Shown in pieces: positions 38,301 to 44,030 of a stretch of 64,000 nt of DNA. Made by a program: the position numbers and the translations under genes. A model generated the notes under the pieces. It saw only the letters and a list, made by a program, of their open reading frames with translations. It ran no database searches and was not told the DNA's origin. Numbering within the stretch: the stretch's first letter is position 1; every line of letters begins with the position of its first letter. Origin of the DNA: Papio anubis (Eukaryota; Chordata; Mammalia; Primates; Cercopithecidae); the NCBI RefSeq assembly GCF_008728515.1, contig NC_044989.1, forward strand, positions 64,350,712 to 64,414,711, in the 5' to 3' direction.

Positions 38301-38520
38301 AACATAGGTATATAAAACCTGACTACTGATTTAAAGATAATAGAAATCATCAGTAAAACTCCTATTAAAAAAAAAAAGCATTACCTGTGGGTTCCTTGGG
38401 ACACACATCTGGCAGTGACGGCACAGGTCGAATGTGTTTTGACGGATCTACCTCTATTTTAAAGAAAACATCACTGCTGCTTCCTTGAGGCACTGGTGAA
38501 GAACTGTGGCTTGAAGCCAT
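431..38520 (-). CDS. VPS54: VPS54, 5' part (seven coding exons, residues 1-379)
   Basis: VPS54 is the subunit specific to the GARP complex (VPS51-VPS52-VPS53-VPS54). GARP tethers endosome-derived vesicles at the trans-Golgi network and works with SNAREs there. On the minus strand the CDS is the join of 38385-38520, 36179-36420, 26631-26709, 23452-23486, 19716-19847, 15972-16357 and 431-557. All junctions are AG/GT and all phases match (1137 nt, no internal stop). The protein starts MASSHSSSPVPQG, and later holds KVNLPAALNDPRL, KPDFALDDSLTFNS and LSHYLDIVEVNIAHQISLRS, all of which I recognise as VPS54. The window covers the N-terminal region that pairs with the other GARP subunits and binds SNAREs. 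The C-terminal domain, site of the mouse wobbler mutation, is outside the window. The reading frame is intact, so this is the functional gene and not a processed copy. Confidence 0.96.
1199..1513 (-). pseudogene. Tigger1 transposase remnant, C-terminal part
   Basis: A 104-codon open stretch on the minus strand matches the C-terminal end of Tigger1 transposase, which is related to the pogo/CENP-B/JRK family. It is acidic (TPEELTEDDL, ENEEKDLEAAVPENK) and then helical (LFKTAFDFFYDMDSSM). The catalytic DDE region upstream (1514-2600) is broken by stops and frameshifts, so no functional enzyme is encoded. Confidence 0.8.
2771..3046. repeat. Left copy of duplicated Tigger1 segment
   Basis: It runs from 'gtgttattcaagg' to 'gataaattttaactttttt'. 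The same segment, about 85% identical by eye with small indels, recurs at 5004-5289. The pair flanks the inserted L1 plus foreign DNA. Confidence 0.8.
3047..3717. other. Foreign segment next to the L1 3' end (probable 3' transduction)
   Basis: About 670 bp that belong neither to Tigger1 nor to L1. They lie between the end of the left Tigger1 duplicate and the L1 3' end, on the 3' side of the minus-strand L1. The outer edge shows only a short A run (six T on the plus strand, 3041-3046). The segment contains an exon-like unit on the plus strand (separate entry). The reading as a transduced piece of another locus is inference. Confidence 0.6.
3335..3479 (+). pseudogene. Exon-like unit of an unidentified gene
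   Basis: A 145-nt block is preceded by a strong pyrimidine tract and AG ('cctttttctctttctag') and followed by a good donor ('gtaagc'). With two leading bases it is open throughout: 47 codons, from RAMVDIILLPSDKALPKLKD to ALKHLRERYSAKITIAGNH and ending CK plus two bases. The protein has no repeat character and looks like a normal globular segment. I do not recognise the parent gene. It lies antisense to VPS54, so it cannot be a VPS54 exon. It is probably a genomic (unspliced) copy, because intron-like DNA surrounds it. Confidence 0.55.
3718..5003 (-). mobile_element. L1 fragment, 5'-truncated, primate L1PA/L1PB type
   Basis: The 3' UTR ('ctagggtacatgtgcacaa') is followed by an ORF2 remnant on the minus strand, with an internal deletion near 3900. 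The piece at 4193-4849 is open and covers reverse transcriptase with the FADD catalytic motif (LFADDMIVYLENP). The piece at 3813-4196 holds the following part (ITKWKNSLCSWIGRINIVK-like). The 5' truncation is at about 5003, within the RT coding region. The frame break near 4195 makes it inactive. Confidence 0.9.
5004..5289. repeat. Right copy of duplicated Tigger1 segment
   Basis: It begins 'gtgttatttaaggtgtatag' directly at the 5' truncation point of the L1 and continues past 'gataaattttaac' into the remaining Tigger1 terminus. It is the partner of 2771-3046. Confidence 0.8.
5496..6725. other. Intron, no gene; short L2-like piece
   Basis: AT-rich intron 6 sequence of VPS54. At 5631-5710 'cattcatttattcaacaaac' resembles the inverted 3' end of an L2. 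A CA-rich stretch ('cacacacacaacccc') precedes the next Alu. I see nothing else. Confidence 0.5.
6726..7040 (-). repeat. Alu (S/J type)
   Basis: Minus-strand dimeric Alu with a T/A-rich tail at 6726-6757. It is flanked by near-identical duplications, 'cccatgaaatttttat' on the left and 'ccctatgaaattttaat' on the right. Confidence 0.9.
7300..7325. repeat. Short GATA/GATG microsatellite
   Basis: The units 'agatagatggatggatgga' form a short imperfect tetranucleotide repeat. The surrounding 7041-7650 is plain intron. Confidence 0.7.
7650..9050 (+). repeat. Old interspersed repeat, family not identified (copy A), split by an Alu
   Basis: The stretches 'ggatttctaaatactattt' near 7730 and 'gagacatatcaaccaactgc' near 8543 have diverged counterparts at 50750-51560 and 59580-60240. 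A young Alu splits it at 8677. The orientation and limits are by eye only. No coding potential is seen. Confidence 0.4.
8677..8979 (+). repeat. AluY, Old World monkey type
   Basis: Full-length Alu with little divergence and the 3'-half variant 'gatctggccactgcactcc'. A perfect 13-bp target duplication 'aaaatataaatga' lies at 8663-8675 and 8980-8992. The tail is (A)n with G interruptions. This is a recent insertion. Confidence 0.93.
8993..11106. other. Intron, no gene; MIR-like piece
   Basis: AT-rich intron 6. It contains A tracts at 9223-9243 and 10333-10352. At 10560-10710 'tatgacctcagttttcctat' followed by 'tctgtaaagtgtggg' is a plus-strand MIR. No open frame of note is present. Confidence 0.55.
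11107..11405 (+). repeat. AluY
   Basis: Full-length plus-strand Alu ending in a poly-A of about 20. The flanks 'aaatatttatatcc' and 'aaaaaattatgtcc' look like a slightly diverged duplication. Confidence 0.9.
11757..11925 (+). mobile_element. MER5A hAT-type DNA transposon remnant
   Basis: The block from 'aggcttctcaattacggtgc' through 'cattagtatttcccagagag' to 'ggattaagaactaca' follows the MER5A pattern (hAT-Charlie, non-autonomous), well diverged. The flanking 11406-11756 and 11926-12449 are plain intron. Confidence 0.65.
12450..12660 (+). repeat. Alu fragment, old (J type)
   Basis: It starts inside the left arm ('ccaatctgggcaacataga') and ends 'ccagcctgggtgacagggca' before an AT tail. It is diverged and 5'-truncated. 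The region 12661-13518 is plain intron with A/T-rich sequence. Confidence 0.85.
13519..14178 (+). repeat. Alu interrupted by a second Alu (nested)
   Basis: An old Alu occupies 13519-13650 and about 13958-14178. A younger one (13651-13957, starting 'ggccaggcgtggtagctcac') sits in its middle A-rich linker, with 'aataaaaat' on both sides. Two (TAAA)n tracts are seen, after the inner Alu (13938-13961) and at the outer tail (14142-14176). Confidence 0.88.
14179..15971. other. Intron with an L2 3' end
   Basis: AT-rich intron 6. At 14955-15150 'tctgtctggtacttgacatg' followed by 'taataggtgctcaacagcc' and 'gaatgaatcaatc' is a plus-strand L2 3' end. Nothing else is recognised. Confidence 0.55.
15972..16357 (-). 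CDS. VPS54: VPS54 coding exon 6 (largest exon in window)
   Basis: This exon of 386 nt encodes residues 209-336 and two bases of codon 337. The sequence is helical with heptad-like spacing (YLKKTSQAVKMLRDKIAQID), consistent with the N-terminal coiled-coil part through which VPS54 joins VPS51-53. Later come LRLALTRNNCVKVYNKLKLM and VQVLLSTSEFVGALDL. The acceptor is TTCCCTTTTAAG|CTGAGC and the donor TTTCCG|GTATGT. The open frame extends on both sides into intron sequence and ends at stops that are not gene boundaries. Confidence 0.96.
16358..19075. other. Intron 5, MIR and possible hAT remnant
   Basis: At 16745-16915 'attttacagatgaggaaaca' marks a plus-strand MIR-like piece. At 17725-17930 'cagtgctacccagaatgtg' and 'cagtactttgcagagcac' could be the ends of an old hAT element, but this is weak. 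The rest is unique AT-rich intron without a credible open frame. Confidence 0.5.
19076..19380 (+). repeat. Alu (S type)
   Basis: Full-length plus-strand Alu with an AAATA-rich tail. The flanks 'aaaattaaaccatatg' and 'aaaattagccaatatg' form an imperfect target duplication. It lies 336 bp from VPS54 exon 5. Confidence 0.9.
19716..19847 (-). CDS. VPS54: VPS54 coding exon 5
   Basis: This exon of 132 nt (44 whole codons) encodes residues 165-208, from IFMKPDFALDD to AASSKLLQEK. The acceptor is TTTTTTAATAG|ATTTTT and the donor AGAAAAG|GTAATT. Both ends are phase 0, so this exon could be skipped without a frameshift. The encoded stretch includes a Gly/Asn/Ala-rich linker (NTAGGKGNRDAASS) ahead of the helical region in exon 6. 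Confidence 0.95.
20430..20720 (+). repeat. L2-like fragment
   Basis: 'ctcagtagattcccatgacc' followed by 'ggcatccaaaacccttcattg' and 'ttacctctttgtatcttg' has the usual look of the internal part of an L2. It is diverged. The region 19848-20429 is plain intron. Confidence 0.55.
20760..21070 (+). repeat. AluY with internal deletion and (TA)n tail
   Basis: It starts 'ggccgggcgtggtggctaac' and lacks about 20 bases after 'gagatcgagacca'. The tail has mutated into (TA)n at 21037-21074. A perfect 12-bp duplication 'atataaagtatg' flanks it (20748-20759 and 21071-21082). Confidence 0.92.
21515..21655 (-). repeat. L2 3' end fragment
   Basis: 'ttcaataaatatttactgac' followed by 'gatgctaggcactgaggga' and 'ctcatggagcttcaattc' is an inverted L2 3' part. 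The stretch 21083-21514 is plain intron. Confidence 0.6.
21662..21970 (+). repeat. Alu (S type)
   Basis: Full-length Alu with a 24-base A tail. The flanks 'aaaatcttataagga' and 'aaaatcttttaagga' form its target duplication. Confidence 0.9.
22384..22646 (+). repeat. AluY, 5'-truncated, Old World monkey type
   Basis: It begins 'aggaggccgagatgggcgg', so about 40 bases of the 5' end are missing. It carries 'gatccggccactgcactcc'. A perfect 11-bp duplication 'gaacaactgtc' lies at 22373-22383 and 22647-22657. Low divergence suggests a recent insertion. Confidence 0.93.
22929..23215 (+). repeat. Alu with GAAA-rich tail
   Basis: Plus-strand Alu missing about 16 bases near 'aatcccaggccaaggtgg'. It is followed by a purine microsatellite of AAAG/ACAAAG units to about 23275 and then a pure A tract at 23342-23371, about 80 bp from VPS54 exon 4. 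Confidence 0.88.
23452..23486 (-). CDS. VPS54: VPS54 coding exon 4 (35-nt microexon)
   Basis: This very short exon completes codon 153 and encodes residues 154-164, giving DKSRTDLEQVPK with the split Asp. The acceptor is TTTTTTAAATAG|ATAAAT and the donor CTAAG|GTAATA. At 35 nt it is not a multiple of three: skipping it would shift the frame and reach TGA after ten codons of exon 5. It lies between a poly-A tract left by a repeat (23342-23371) and a MER1A transposon. Confidence 0.93.
23773..24300 (+). mobile_element. MER1A hAT-Charlie transposon, complete
   Basis: 528 bp, matching the full MER1A length of about 527. The terminal inverted repeats are 'cagttgtcttcaaccccc' and 'gattgaggactgctg'. 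A perfect 8-bp target duplication 'tgctatct' lies at 23765-23772 and 24301-24308. It is non-autonomous. The 99-codon open frame within it (24068-24367) is chance. Confidence 0.85.
24309..25690. other. Intron with CA/TA microsatellite
   Basis: A short (CA)n/(TA)n tract lies at 24728-24779. Pyrimidine-rich intron sequence follows and may be the 5' part of the L2 described next. The open frames at 25195-25657 have no recognisable protein character. Confidence 0.45.
25690..26420 (+). repeat. L2 element, interrupted by an Alu monomer
   Basis: 'tcttcatgatctgacccctg', 'cttggaatgtcttctccca' and the end 'tcaatcaatatttgttgaac' are characteristic of a plus-strand L2. A minus-strand Alu monomer sits inside it (separate entry). 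Confidence 0.7.
26256..26370 (-). repeat. Free left Alu monomer (FLAM-like)
   Basis: Only one Alu arm is present ('gggtctcactacattactg' to 'cacatgtgccatcatgtc'). A perfect 12-bp duplication 'ttactcatctat' lies at 26244-26255 and 26371-26382, so this is an independent insertion and not a truncated remnant. Confidence 0.8.
26631..26709 (-). CDS. VPS54: VPS54 coding exon 3
   Basis: This exon of 79 nt encodes residues 127-152 (REKIHERCKNICPPKD, then TFERTLLHTH) and the first base of codon 153. The acceptor is TTTTTATTAG|AGAGAG and the donor CTCATG|GTATGA. The exon is Cys- and charge-rich. Several AG dinucleotides follow the acceptor immediately (AGAGAGAAG); the first one keeps the phase of exon 2. 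Confidence 0.93.
27075..27356 (+). repeat. Alu (S type)
   Basis: Plus-strand Alu from 'ggccaggtgctgtggctcac' to 'gtggcaaagtgagactcc'. Its tail has been replaced by a purine microsatellite. The region 26710-27074 is plain intron 2. Confidence 0.9.
27357..27475 (+). repeat. (GGGA/GGAA)n polypurine microsatellite
   Basis: About 119 bases of uninterrupted purine built from GGGA, GGAA and GGGGA units, grown from an Alu tail. The long open frames on both strands here (Gly/Arg/Glu repeats, and Pro/Ser/Leu repeats) are artefacts of the tandem unit. Confidence 0.95.
28116..28393 (-). repeat. Alu (J type)
   Basis: Diverged minus-strand Alu within the L1 ('ttgagacagggtctagttctg' start region, 'aagccaccacacccgacc' end). 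Confidence 0.85.
29593..30580 (-). repeat. Alu split by a solitary LTR
   Basis: The Alu occupies 29593-29721 and 30416-30580. The halves rejoin exactly at 'cccaagtagc' and 'tagctgggattacag', with TAGC duplicated. The Alu is itself inside the old L1. Confidence 0.92.
29722..30415 (+). mobile_element. Solitary ERV1-type LTR
   Basis: 694 bp, starting TGAAATCGCC and ending GGTTACA (TG...CA), with a perfect 4-bp target duplication 'tagc' (29718-29721 and 30416-30419). Four bases is the size used by gamma-like ERV1 elements. A TATA-like 'ccttaaaaactctg' lies near 30243, and a poly(A) signal AATAAA lies at 30293-30298, so the LTR reads on the plus strand. There is no internal retroviral sequence and no coding capacity. 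I cannot name the subfamily with confidence. Confidence 0.8.
30646..30911 (+). repeat. Alu fragment, 5'-truncated
   Basis: It begins 'ggccaacacgggcagactg' and ends in an A tail near 30911. It sits 66 bp from the oppositely oriented Alu half at 30416-30580. Confidence 0.85.
31349..31653 (-). repeat. Alu (S type)
   Basis: Full-length minus-strand Alu with a T tract of 25. The flanks 'cttctctttttt' occur on both sides. Confidence 0.9.
33150..33436 (-). repeat. Alu (S type)
   Basis: Full-length minus-strand Alu. The flanks 'agattttctattt' and 'agattatctattt' form a near-perfect duplication. Confidence 0.9.
33758..34058 (-). repeat. Alu (S type)
   Basis: Full-length minus-strand Alu with a T tract of 17, inserted in the L1 ORF2 remnant. 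Confidence 0.9.
35146..36178. other. Intron 2, no gene
   Basis: Apart from the L2 end noted near 35150-35260, this is AT-rich unique intron. The short open frames at 35330-36092 have no protein character. Confidence 0.5.
36179..36420 (-). CDS. VPS54: VPS54 coding exon 2
   Basis: This exon of 242 nt completes codon 46 (Gly) and encodes residues 47-126, from DSHSLYVAPS to VYQQEISQ. The acceptor is TTTTTGCAG|GTGATT and the donor TCTCAG|GTAATA, ending in phase 0. An open frame runs a few codons past the donor into the intron and should not be taken as coding. Residue 97 reads Asn in the stretch TWGLNFVDTEV. My memory of the human protein has Asp there, which I could not verify. Confidence 0.95.
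36421..37670. other. Intron 1 (between coding exons 1 and 2), plain
   Basis: At 36980-37550 there are short GC-richer patches ('ttcgcttctccgcacatgac'), possibly part of an old DNA transposon. I cannot assign it. Confidence 0.4.
37681..37956 (-). repeat. Alu, first of two at one target site
   Basis: Minus-strand Alu with a small deletion near 'gagtgcactacaacctcc'. It is flanked by 'caaatgattt' at 37671-37680 and 37957-37966. Confidence 0.92.
37967..38265 (-). repeat. Alu, second of two at one target site
   Basis: Minus-strand AluY-like copy flanked by 'caaatgattt' at 37957-37966 and 38266-38275. The middle copy of the target is shared with the first Alu. It lies 119 bp from VPS54 exon 1. Confidence 0.92.
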
Positions 38521-38540
38521 TGCATAAAATCACCACTCAA
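38385..38540 (-). CDS. VPS54: VPS54 coding exon 1, with start codon and 20 nt of 5' UTR
   Basis: The start codon is at 38518-38520 (minus strand) and the coding part is 38385-38520, 136 nt, encoding residues 1-45 plus the first base of codon 46. The exon begins at 38540 after a TTTTCAG acceptor, so 20 nt of 5' UTR sit here and at least one upstream non-coding exon must exist. It ends at a CCACAG|GTAATG donor. The encoded segment is rich in Ser and Pro (MASSHSSSPVPQGSSS), which suggests a disordered N-terminus. I chose this ATG because it matches the known VPS54 N-terminus. Confidence 0.95.
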
Positions 38541-39552
38541 CTGAAAACGAGTAAGAAATAATAATTAAGACACTTACTGCAAATCAAAATCCAACTCTAA
38601 GTATTATATATGTCACAAACTTTCTTTCAAAAACAGAAGAATTTTTCAAAATACCTCAAAGTACGCAATTTGAATATTTGCTCTTAACTGGGAAAATTGA
38701 TCACAATATTTATTTACTAAGACAGTTATTTGTCTCCATTTTTTAAAAAGTGAAACATCCTTAATCTTTTATTCAAAGTACAAAAACTACCAAGGTTGTA
38801 CCCAACACATATTAAAGGTTAAAAACACTCTATTCATTCAACAAGTATACAACAGTTATGCATTATAGCAAAACAGGTAAGTGCATGGGCCTGCTTAGGT
38901 CCATATCCTATGTTTACTCACTAGTGGTGAGGAAATTTACTTAACCTTTATGTATGCATCTTTCCTCATCAGTAAAATGGAGATGAAACGAGATGTTATC
39001 TCATAAACATCCCAGTATGAATTATGAGAATGGACATAAGTAAAGCATGTAAAATAATGTTTGCCTCAAAGTTAGTATTCAGAGGTTACTGTCATTGTAA
39101 TTATTACTAAGATGTGACTGCTATATAGTAATATAATGATTAAAAAATTAACAGTAATTAAATTCTTTAAAAAGAAGTGTCATTCTTCAAAGAGCTTGCA
39201 ATTGTATTAATTAAAACAAATATATGTAAGCAAAACACAAGTTAACCTATGTCTACATTTTAAAGTAAGTACTGAAAGAATTTGTGGGGCAAGACAACAT
39301 AATATAGGCTACAGTGTCAGGTAAGATTTTATAAATGAAGCAATATTGAAACTGGATACTAAAGAACACGCATTATTTTATTATTGAAATGTTTAGAGAT
39401 CACCTAGTCTAAGCTCTCTAAAAACAGTGATAAGAAAAGAAAGGCCCAGAAAGAATATGAGGTTTAACAAGTCCAAAAAAACAAAACAAAACAAAAAGCC
39501 AAATTAGAAAATCTGGTGAATAGATAAACAAGAGTAGGAAATGAGGAGCAGA
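38541..39552. other. 5' intron of VPS54, MIR piece
   Basis: A MIR-like plus-strand piece lies at 38900-39075 ('tttcctcatcagtaaaatgg'). No promoter, CpG cluster or 5' UTR exon is evident. Confidence 0.5.
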
Positions 39553-39858
39553 GGATGGGCACAGTGGCTCATGCCGTAAATCTCAGCACTTTGGGAGGCC
39601 AAAGCAGGTGGATTGCTTGAGTCCTGGAGTTCAAGACCAGCCTGAACGACATGATGAAACCTCGTATCTACAAAAATTATAAAAATTAGCTGGACGTTGT
39701 GGTGCATGCCTGCAGTCCAGTTACTTGGAAGGCTAAGGTGAGAGGATCGCTTGAGCCCAGGAGGTAGAGGTTACAGTGAGCCAAGCTCACGCCACTATAC
39801 TCCAGCCTGGGCAACAGGGTGAGACCTCGTCTCAAACAAACAAACAATAAATAAAAAA
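39553..39858 (+). repeat. Alu (S type)
   Basis: Full-length plus-strand Alu with a CAAACAAACAAT tail. The flanks 'gaggagcagag' and 'aaggagcagag' are its duplication. The region 39859-40594 is plain intron, with a short CA tract near 40208. Confidence 0.9.
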
Positions 39859-42800
39859 CAAGGAGCAGAGATATGAGGCAAGAACCCGTGACAAATAGTT
39901 CGTCTGTTCTAACTTCCCTCTAGTTTGCTGGAAAACTAAAAATATGTATCTGTCTCAGTACTTTCAATGCAAAGGAAACATAACCAAATATACCATTCAC
40001 TGAAACTGTAAGAAACAAGCTGCTTTAAAAATACACAAAGATAAACAACTTCCTCAAGGTGCTTAAACAGAAAGCCTACGATAACATGAACAAAAGTTAA
40101 TGAACACTGAATATCAATCATAAGACTAAGGAAGTGACTATAGTGGAAATTGGCCTGACTAAAGTGAAATGTTTACACTGGGAAGAAGTGACAAATAAAT
40201 TACATTTACACACACGCACACAGCACAGCTAAATTGTAGTTGATTCTCTAAGCAATAAGGAGACATCGGAGGTTTGGTGGCAAAAGTTCTGTGAAGAAAA
40301 TGGTATTCGGGAAAATTAAGAGTCTTTGAAAGACCTCTTTAATTTACATCCACACACATTAAGTGTATGGTTGTTTCTGTATAAAAGTTTACACATATTT
40401 AATAGAGATAAACATACATATTTATCTAAAGGATAATATACATACTTATCTAAAGGGTAAGAAACACTGTACAACACAGAAACACTGTGTACGAAGTGAT
40501 AAAGACAATTCTACATTTAAGATCGACCATGTTAACTTTCTCATTAATCAAACAAAATGGCTAAAAACATTTTTGAAATTTTTTTTTTAATTTTTGTGAG
40601 TACACAGTAGGTATTTATCCTTTGTGTAACTATTTAATTATACTTTTAGTTATTTTAAAATGTACAATTAAAATCGCTTTTTACTCTAGTCACCCTGTTA
40701 TGCTAGCAAATACTAAGTCTTATTTATTCTTTCTATTTTTCTGTACCTATTAACCACCACTACTTCTCCTCCAGGCCCCCTTCCTCAACACTTATCCTTC
40801 CAGGGCTCTGGTAACTATTGCCCTAGTTTCAATTATTTTCATTTTTAGCTCCCACAAATAAGGGAGAACATGTGAAGTTTCTCATTCTGTGCCTGGCTTA
40901 CATAGTGACCTCCACTTCCATCCATCTGTTGCAAATGACAAGATCTCATCCTTTTCTATGGCTGAATAGTTCTCTATTGTGTGTATGTACCACATTTTCT
41001 TTACTCATTCATCTGTTGATGGACACTTCAGCTGTTTCCAAATCGAGGCTATTGTGAATACTGCTGCAATAAACATGGATATCTCTTCAATATACTGATT
41101 TCCTTTATTGCATATTCTTAGGAGTGGGATTGCTGGATGATACAGCTCCATTTTTAGTTTTTCGAGGAACCTCCAAACTGCTCTCCATGGTGATTGTACT
41201 AATTTACATTACCACTAACCCACTAACCGTATGAGGGTTCCCTTTTCTCCACATCTTCACAGGCACTTCTTAATGCTTGTCTTTTGGATAAATGCCATTT
41301 TAACTGGGGTGAGATATCTCATTGTACATCTGATTTGCATTTCTCTGATGATAAATACACCCATTTGCCATTTGCATGTTTTCTCTTGAGTAATACCTAT
41401 TCAGATATTTTGCCCATCTTTCAATCAATGTATTGGATTTTTACCTATAAGGTTGCTTGAGCTCTCTATATATTCTTGTTATTAATCCCTTGTCAGATGG
41501 GTAGTTTGCAAATATTTTCCTCCCATTCTGTGGGATGTCTCCTCACTTTGTTGTTTCCTTTGCTGTGCAGAAGCTTTGTAACTTGAGGTGATTCCCTTTG
41601 TTCATTTTTGCTTTGGTTGCCTGTGTTTGTGGGGTATTTATTCAAGAAATCCTTGCCCACTTCAATGACCTGGACAGTTTCCCCGAGGTTTTCTTTTCAT
41701 TGTTTCATAGTTTGATGTCTTAGATTTAAGTCTTGCATCCATTTTGATTTTATTTTTGTATATGGTGAGATAGGGGTCCAGTTTCATTGTTCTACCCATG
41801 GGTATCTAGTTTTCCCAGCACCATTTATTGAAGAGACTGTCCTTTTCCCCAAGACTGTCCTTTGTTAAGAATGAGATCACTGTTCATGAATGGATTTATT
41901 TCTGGGTTCTATACTCAGTTCCACTGTTCTATGTGTATAGTTACAGGCCAATACATCGTATAATTTGAAATCACATAATGTGGTTCTTCCAATTTTCTTT
42001 TTCTTTTTTTTTTTTTGCATAGGATAGCTTTGGCTATTCCAAGTCTTTTGTGGTTCTATACAAATTTCAAGATTGTTTTTTCTACTTCTCTGAAGAACGT
42101 AATTGGTATTTTGATAGGGAATACATTGAATCTGTAGATTGCTTTGGTTAGTATGGACATTTTAACACTATTGATTCTTCCAATCCATGAACATAGAACA
42201 TCTTTCCTTTATGTGTGTGTTTGTTTTCAATTTCTTGCACCAACATTTTATAGCTTTCACTGTAGATATTGTTCACTTTTTTGGTTAACGCCTCGGATTT
42301 TATTTCTAGCTATCGTAAATGGGGTGACTTTCTTGATTTCTTTTTCACATTGTTCAGTGTTGGCATACGGAAATGCTACTTGATTTTTGTATGCTGATTT
42401 TGTATCCTGCAACTTTACTGAATTTATCACTTCTAATCATTTTTGATGAATTCTTTAGGTTTATCCAAATGTGAAATCATATCATCTACAAACAAGGACA
42501 ATTTGACTTCATCCAATTTGGATGCTCTTTCTTTCTCCTGTCTGATTGCTCCAGCTAGGACTTCCAGTACTATATTGAATAACTGTAGTGAAAGTGGGCA
42601 TTCTTGCTGTGTTTCAGATCTTAAAAGAAGGGCTTTCAGTTTTTCCTCATTCAGTGTGATAACAGCTATGGGTCTGTCATATATGGCTTTTACTGTTTTG
42701 AGGCATGTTCCTTCTATACCCAGTTTTGAGGGTTTTTATTATGAAAGGATGTTTAATTTTATGACATGCTTTTTCAGAATCAATTGATGTTTTTTGTCCT

Positions 42801-42961
42801 TCATCCCCTTGATACGATGTATCACATTTGCAAATGTTGAACTATCTGCATTCCTGAAATAAATCCCACTTGGTCATGGTGAATAATATTTTCAATTGTT
42901 GTTGAATTTGGTTTGCTAGTATTTTTGTTGAAGATTTTTTGCATCAATAGTCAGAGACATG

Positions 42962-44030
42962 TGTTGGGGGAAGTCAGGGACGCCAAACAGAGGGACCAGC
43001 TGAAGCCATGGCAGAAGAACATAAATTGTGAAGATTTCATGGACATTCGTTAGTTCTCCAAATTAATACTTTTATAATTTCTTACACCTGTCTTTACTGC
43101 AATCTCTGAACATAAATTGTGAAGATTTCATGGACATTTATCACTTCCCCAATCAATACTCTTACAATTTTCTATGCCTGTCTTTAATCTCTTAATCCTG
43201 TCATCTTCGTAAACCAAGGATGTATGTCACCTCAGGACCCTGTGATGATTGTGTTAACTGCACAAATTGTTCATAAAGCATGTGTGTTTGAACAATATGA
43301 AATCCGGGCACCTTGAAAAAAGAACAGGGTAACAGGGAACAAGGGAGATAACCATTAGATCTGACTGCCTGGGAGCCAGGCAGGACACAGCCATATTTCT
43401 CTTATTGCAGAAAACGGATAAGAGAAATATTGCTGAATTCTTCCCCCAGTAAGGAATATTCATAATTAACAGCCTTGGGAAAAGAACTCATTTCCAAGGG
43501 AGCCTCTAAAATGACTGCTCTGGGATGTCTGCCTTACGCAGTTGTAGATAGGGATGTAACATGCCGTAGTCTCCTGCAGCGCCCCTAAGCTTATTAGGAT
43601 TAGGAAATTCCTGCCTAGTAAATTTTAGTCAGACCGGTTGTCTGCTCTCAACCTGGTTCCTGATGTTTATCAATGACAATGCGTGCACAGCGGGACCAGG
43701 AACCTCATTAGTAATTCTATTTTCACCCTGGCCTCGTGACCTTGCCCTGCCCATTTGCCTTGTGATATTTTGTTGCCCTTGAAGCATGTGATCTCTGTGA
43801 CCCACACCCTATTCATACACTCCCTCCCCTTTGAAAACTGCTAATAAAAACTTGCTGGTTTTACGGCTCAGGGGGCATCACTGAACCTGCCGACATGTGA
43901 TGTCTCCCCTGGAAACCCAGCTTTAAAATTTCTCTTTTGTACTCTTTCCCTTTATTTCTCAGACCGGCCGACACTTAGGGAAAATAGAAAAGAACCTATG
44001 TTGAAACACCGGGGGCTCACTCCTCTGATA
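42962..44030 (+). mobile_element. Solitary ERV-K (ERV2) type LTR
   Basis: 1069 bp inserted in the L1. It begins TGTTGGGGG. The flanks 'gacatg' (42956-42961) and 'gatatg' (44031-44036) look like a 6-bp target duplication with one change, the size used by ERV2 elements. A poly(A) signal AATAAA lies at 43843-43848, so it reads on the plus strand. An internal direct repeat of period 91 lies at 43017-43190. The length fits a MER11-type (HML-8) LTR, but the family name is a guess. There is no retroviral gene and no coding capacity. Confidence 0.75.

Noticed and set aside
42443..42787. 114-codon plus-strand open frame
   Set aside because: It is antisense to the L1 ORF2 remnant, in which the coding strand is minus.
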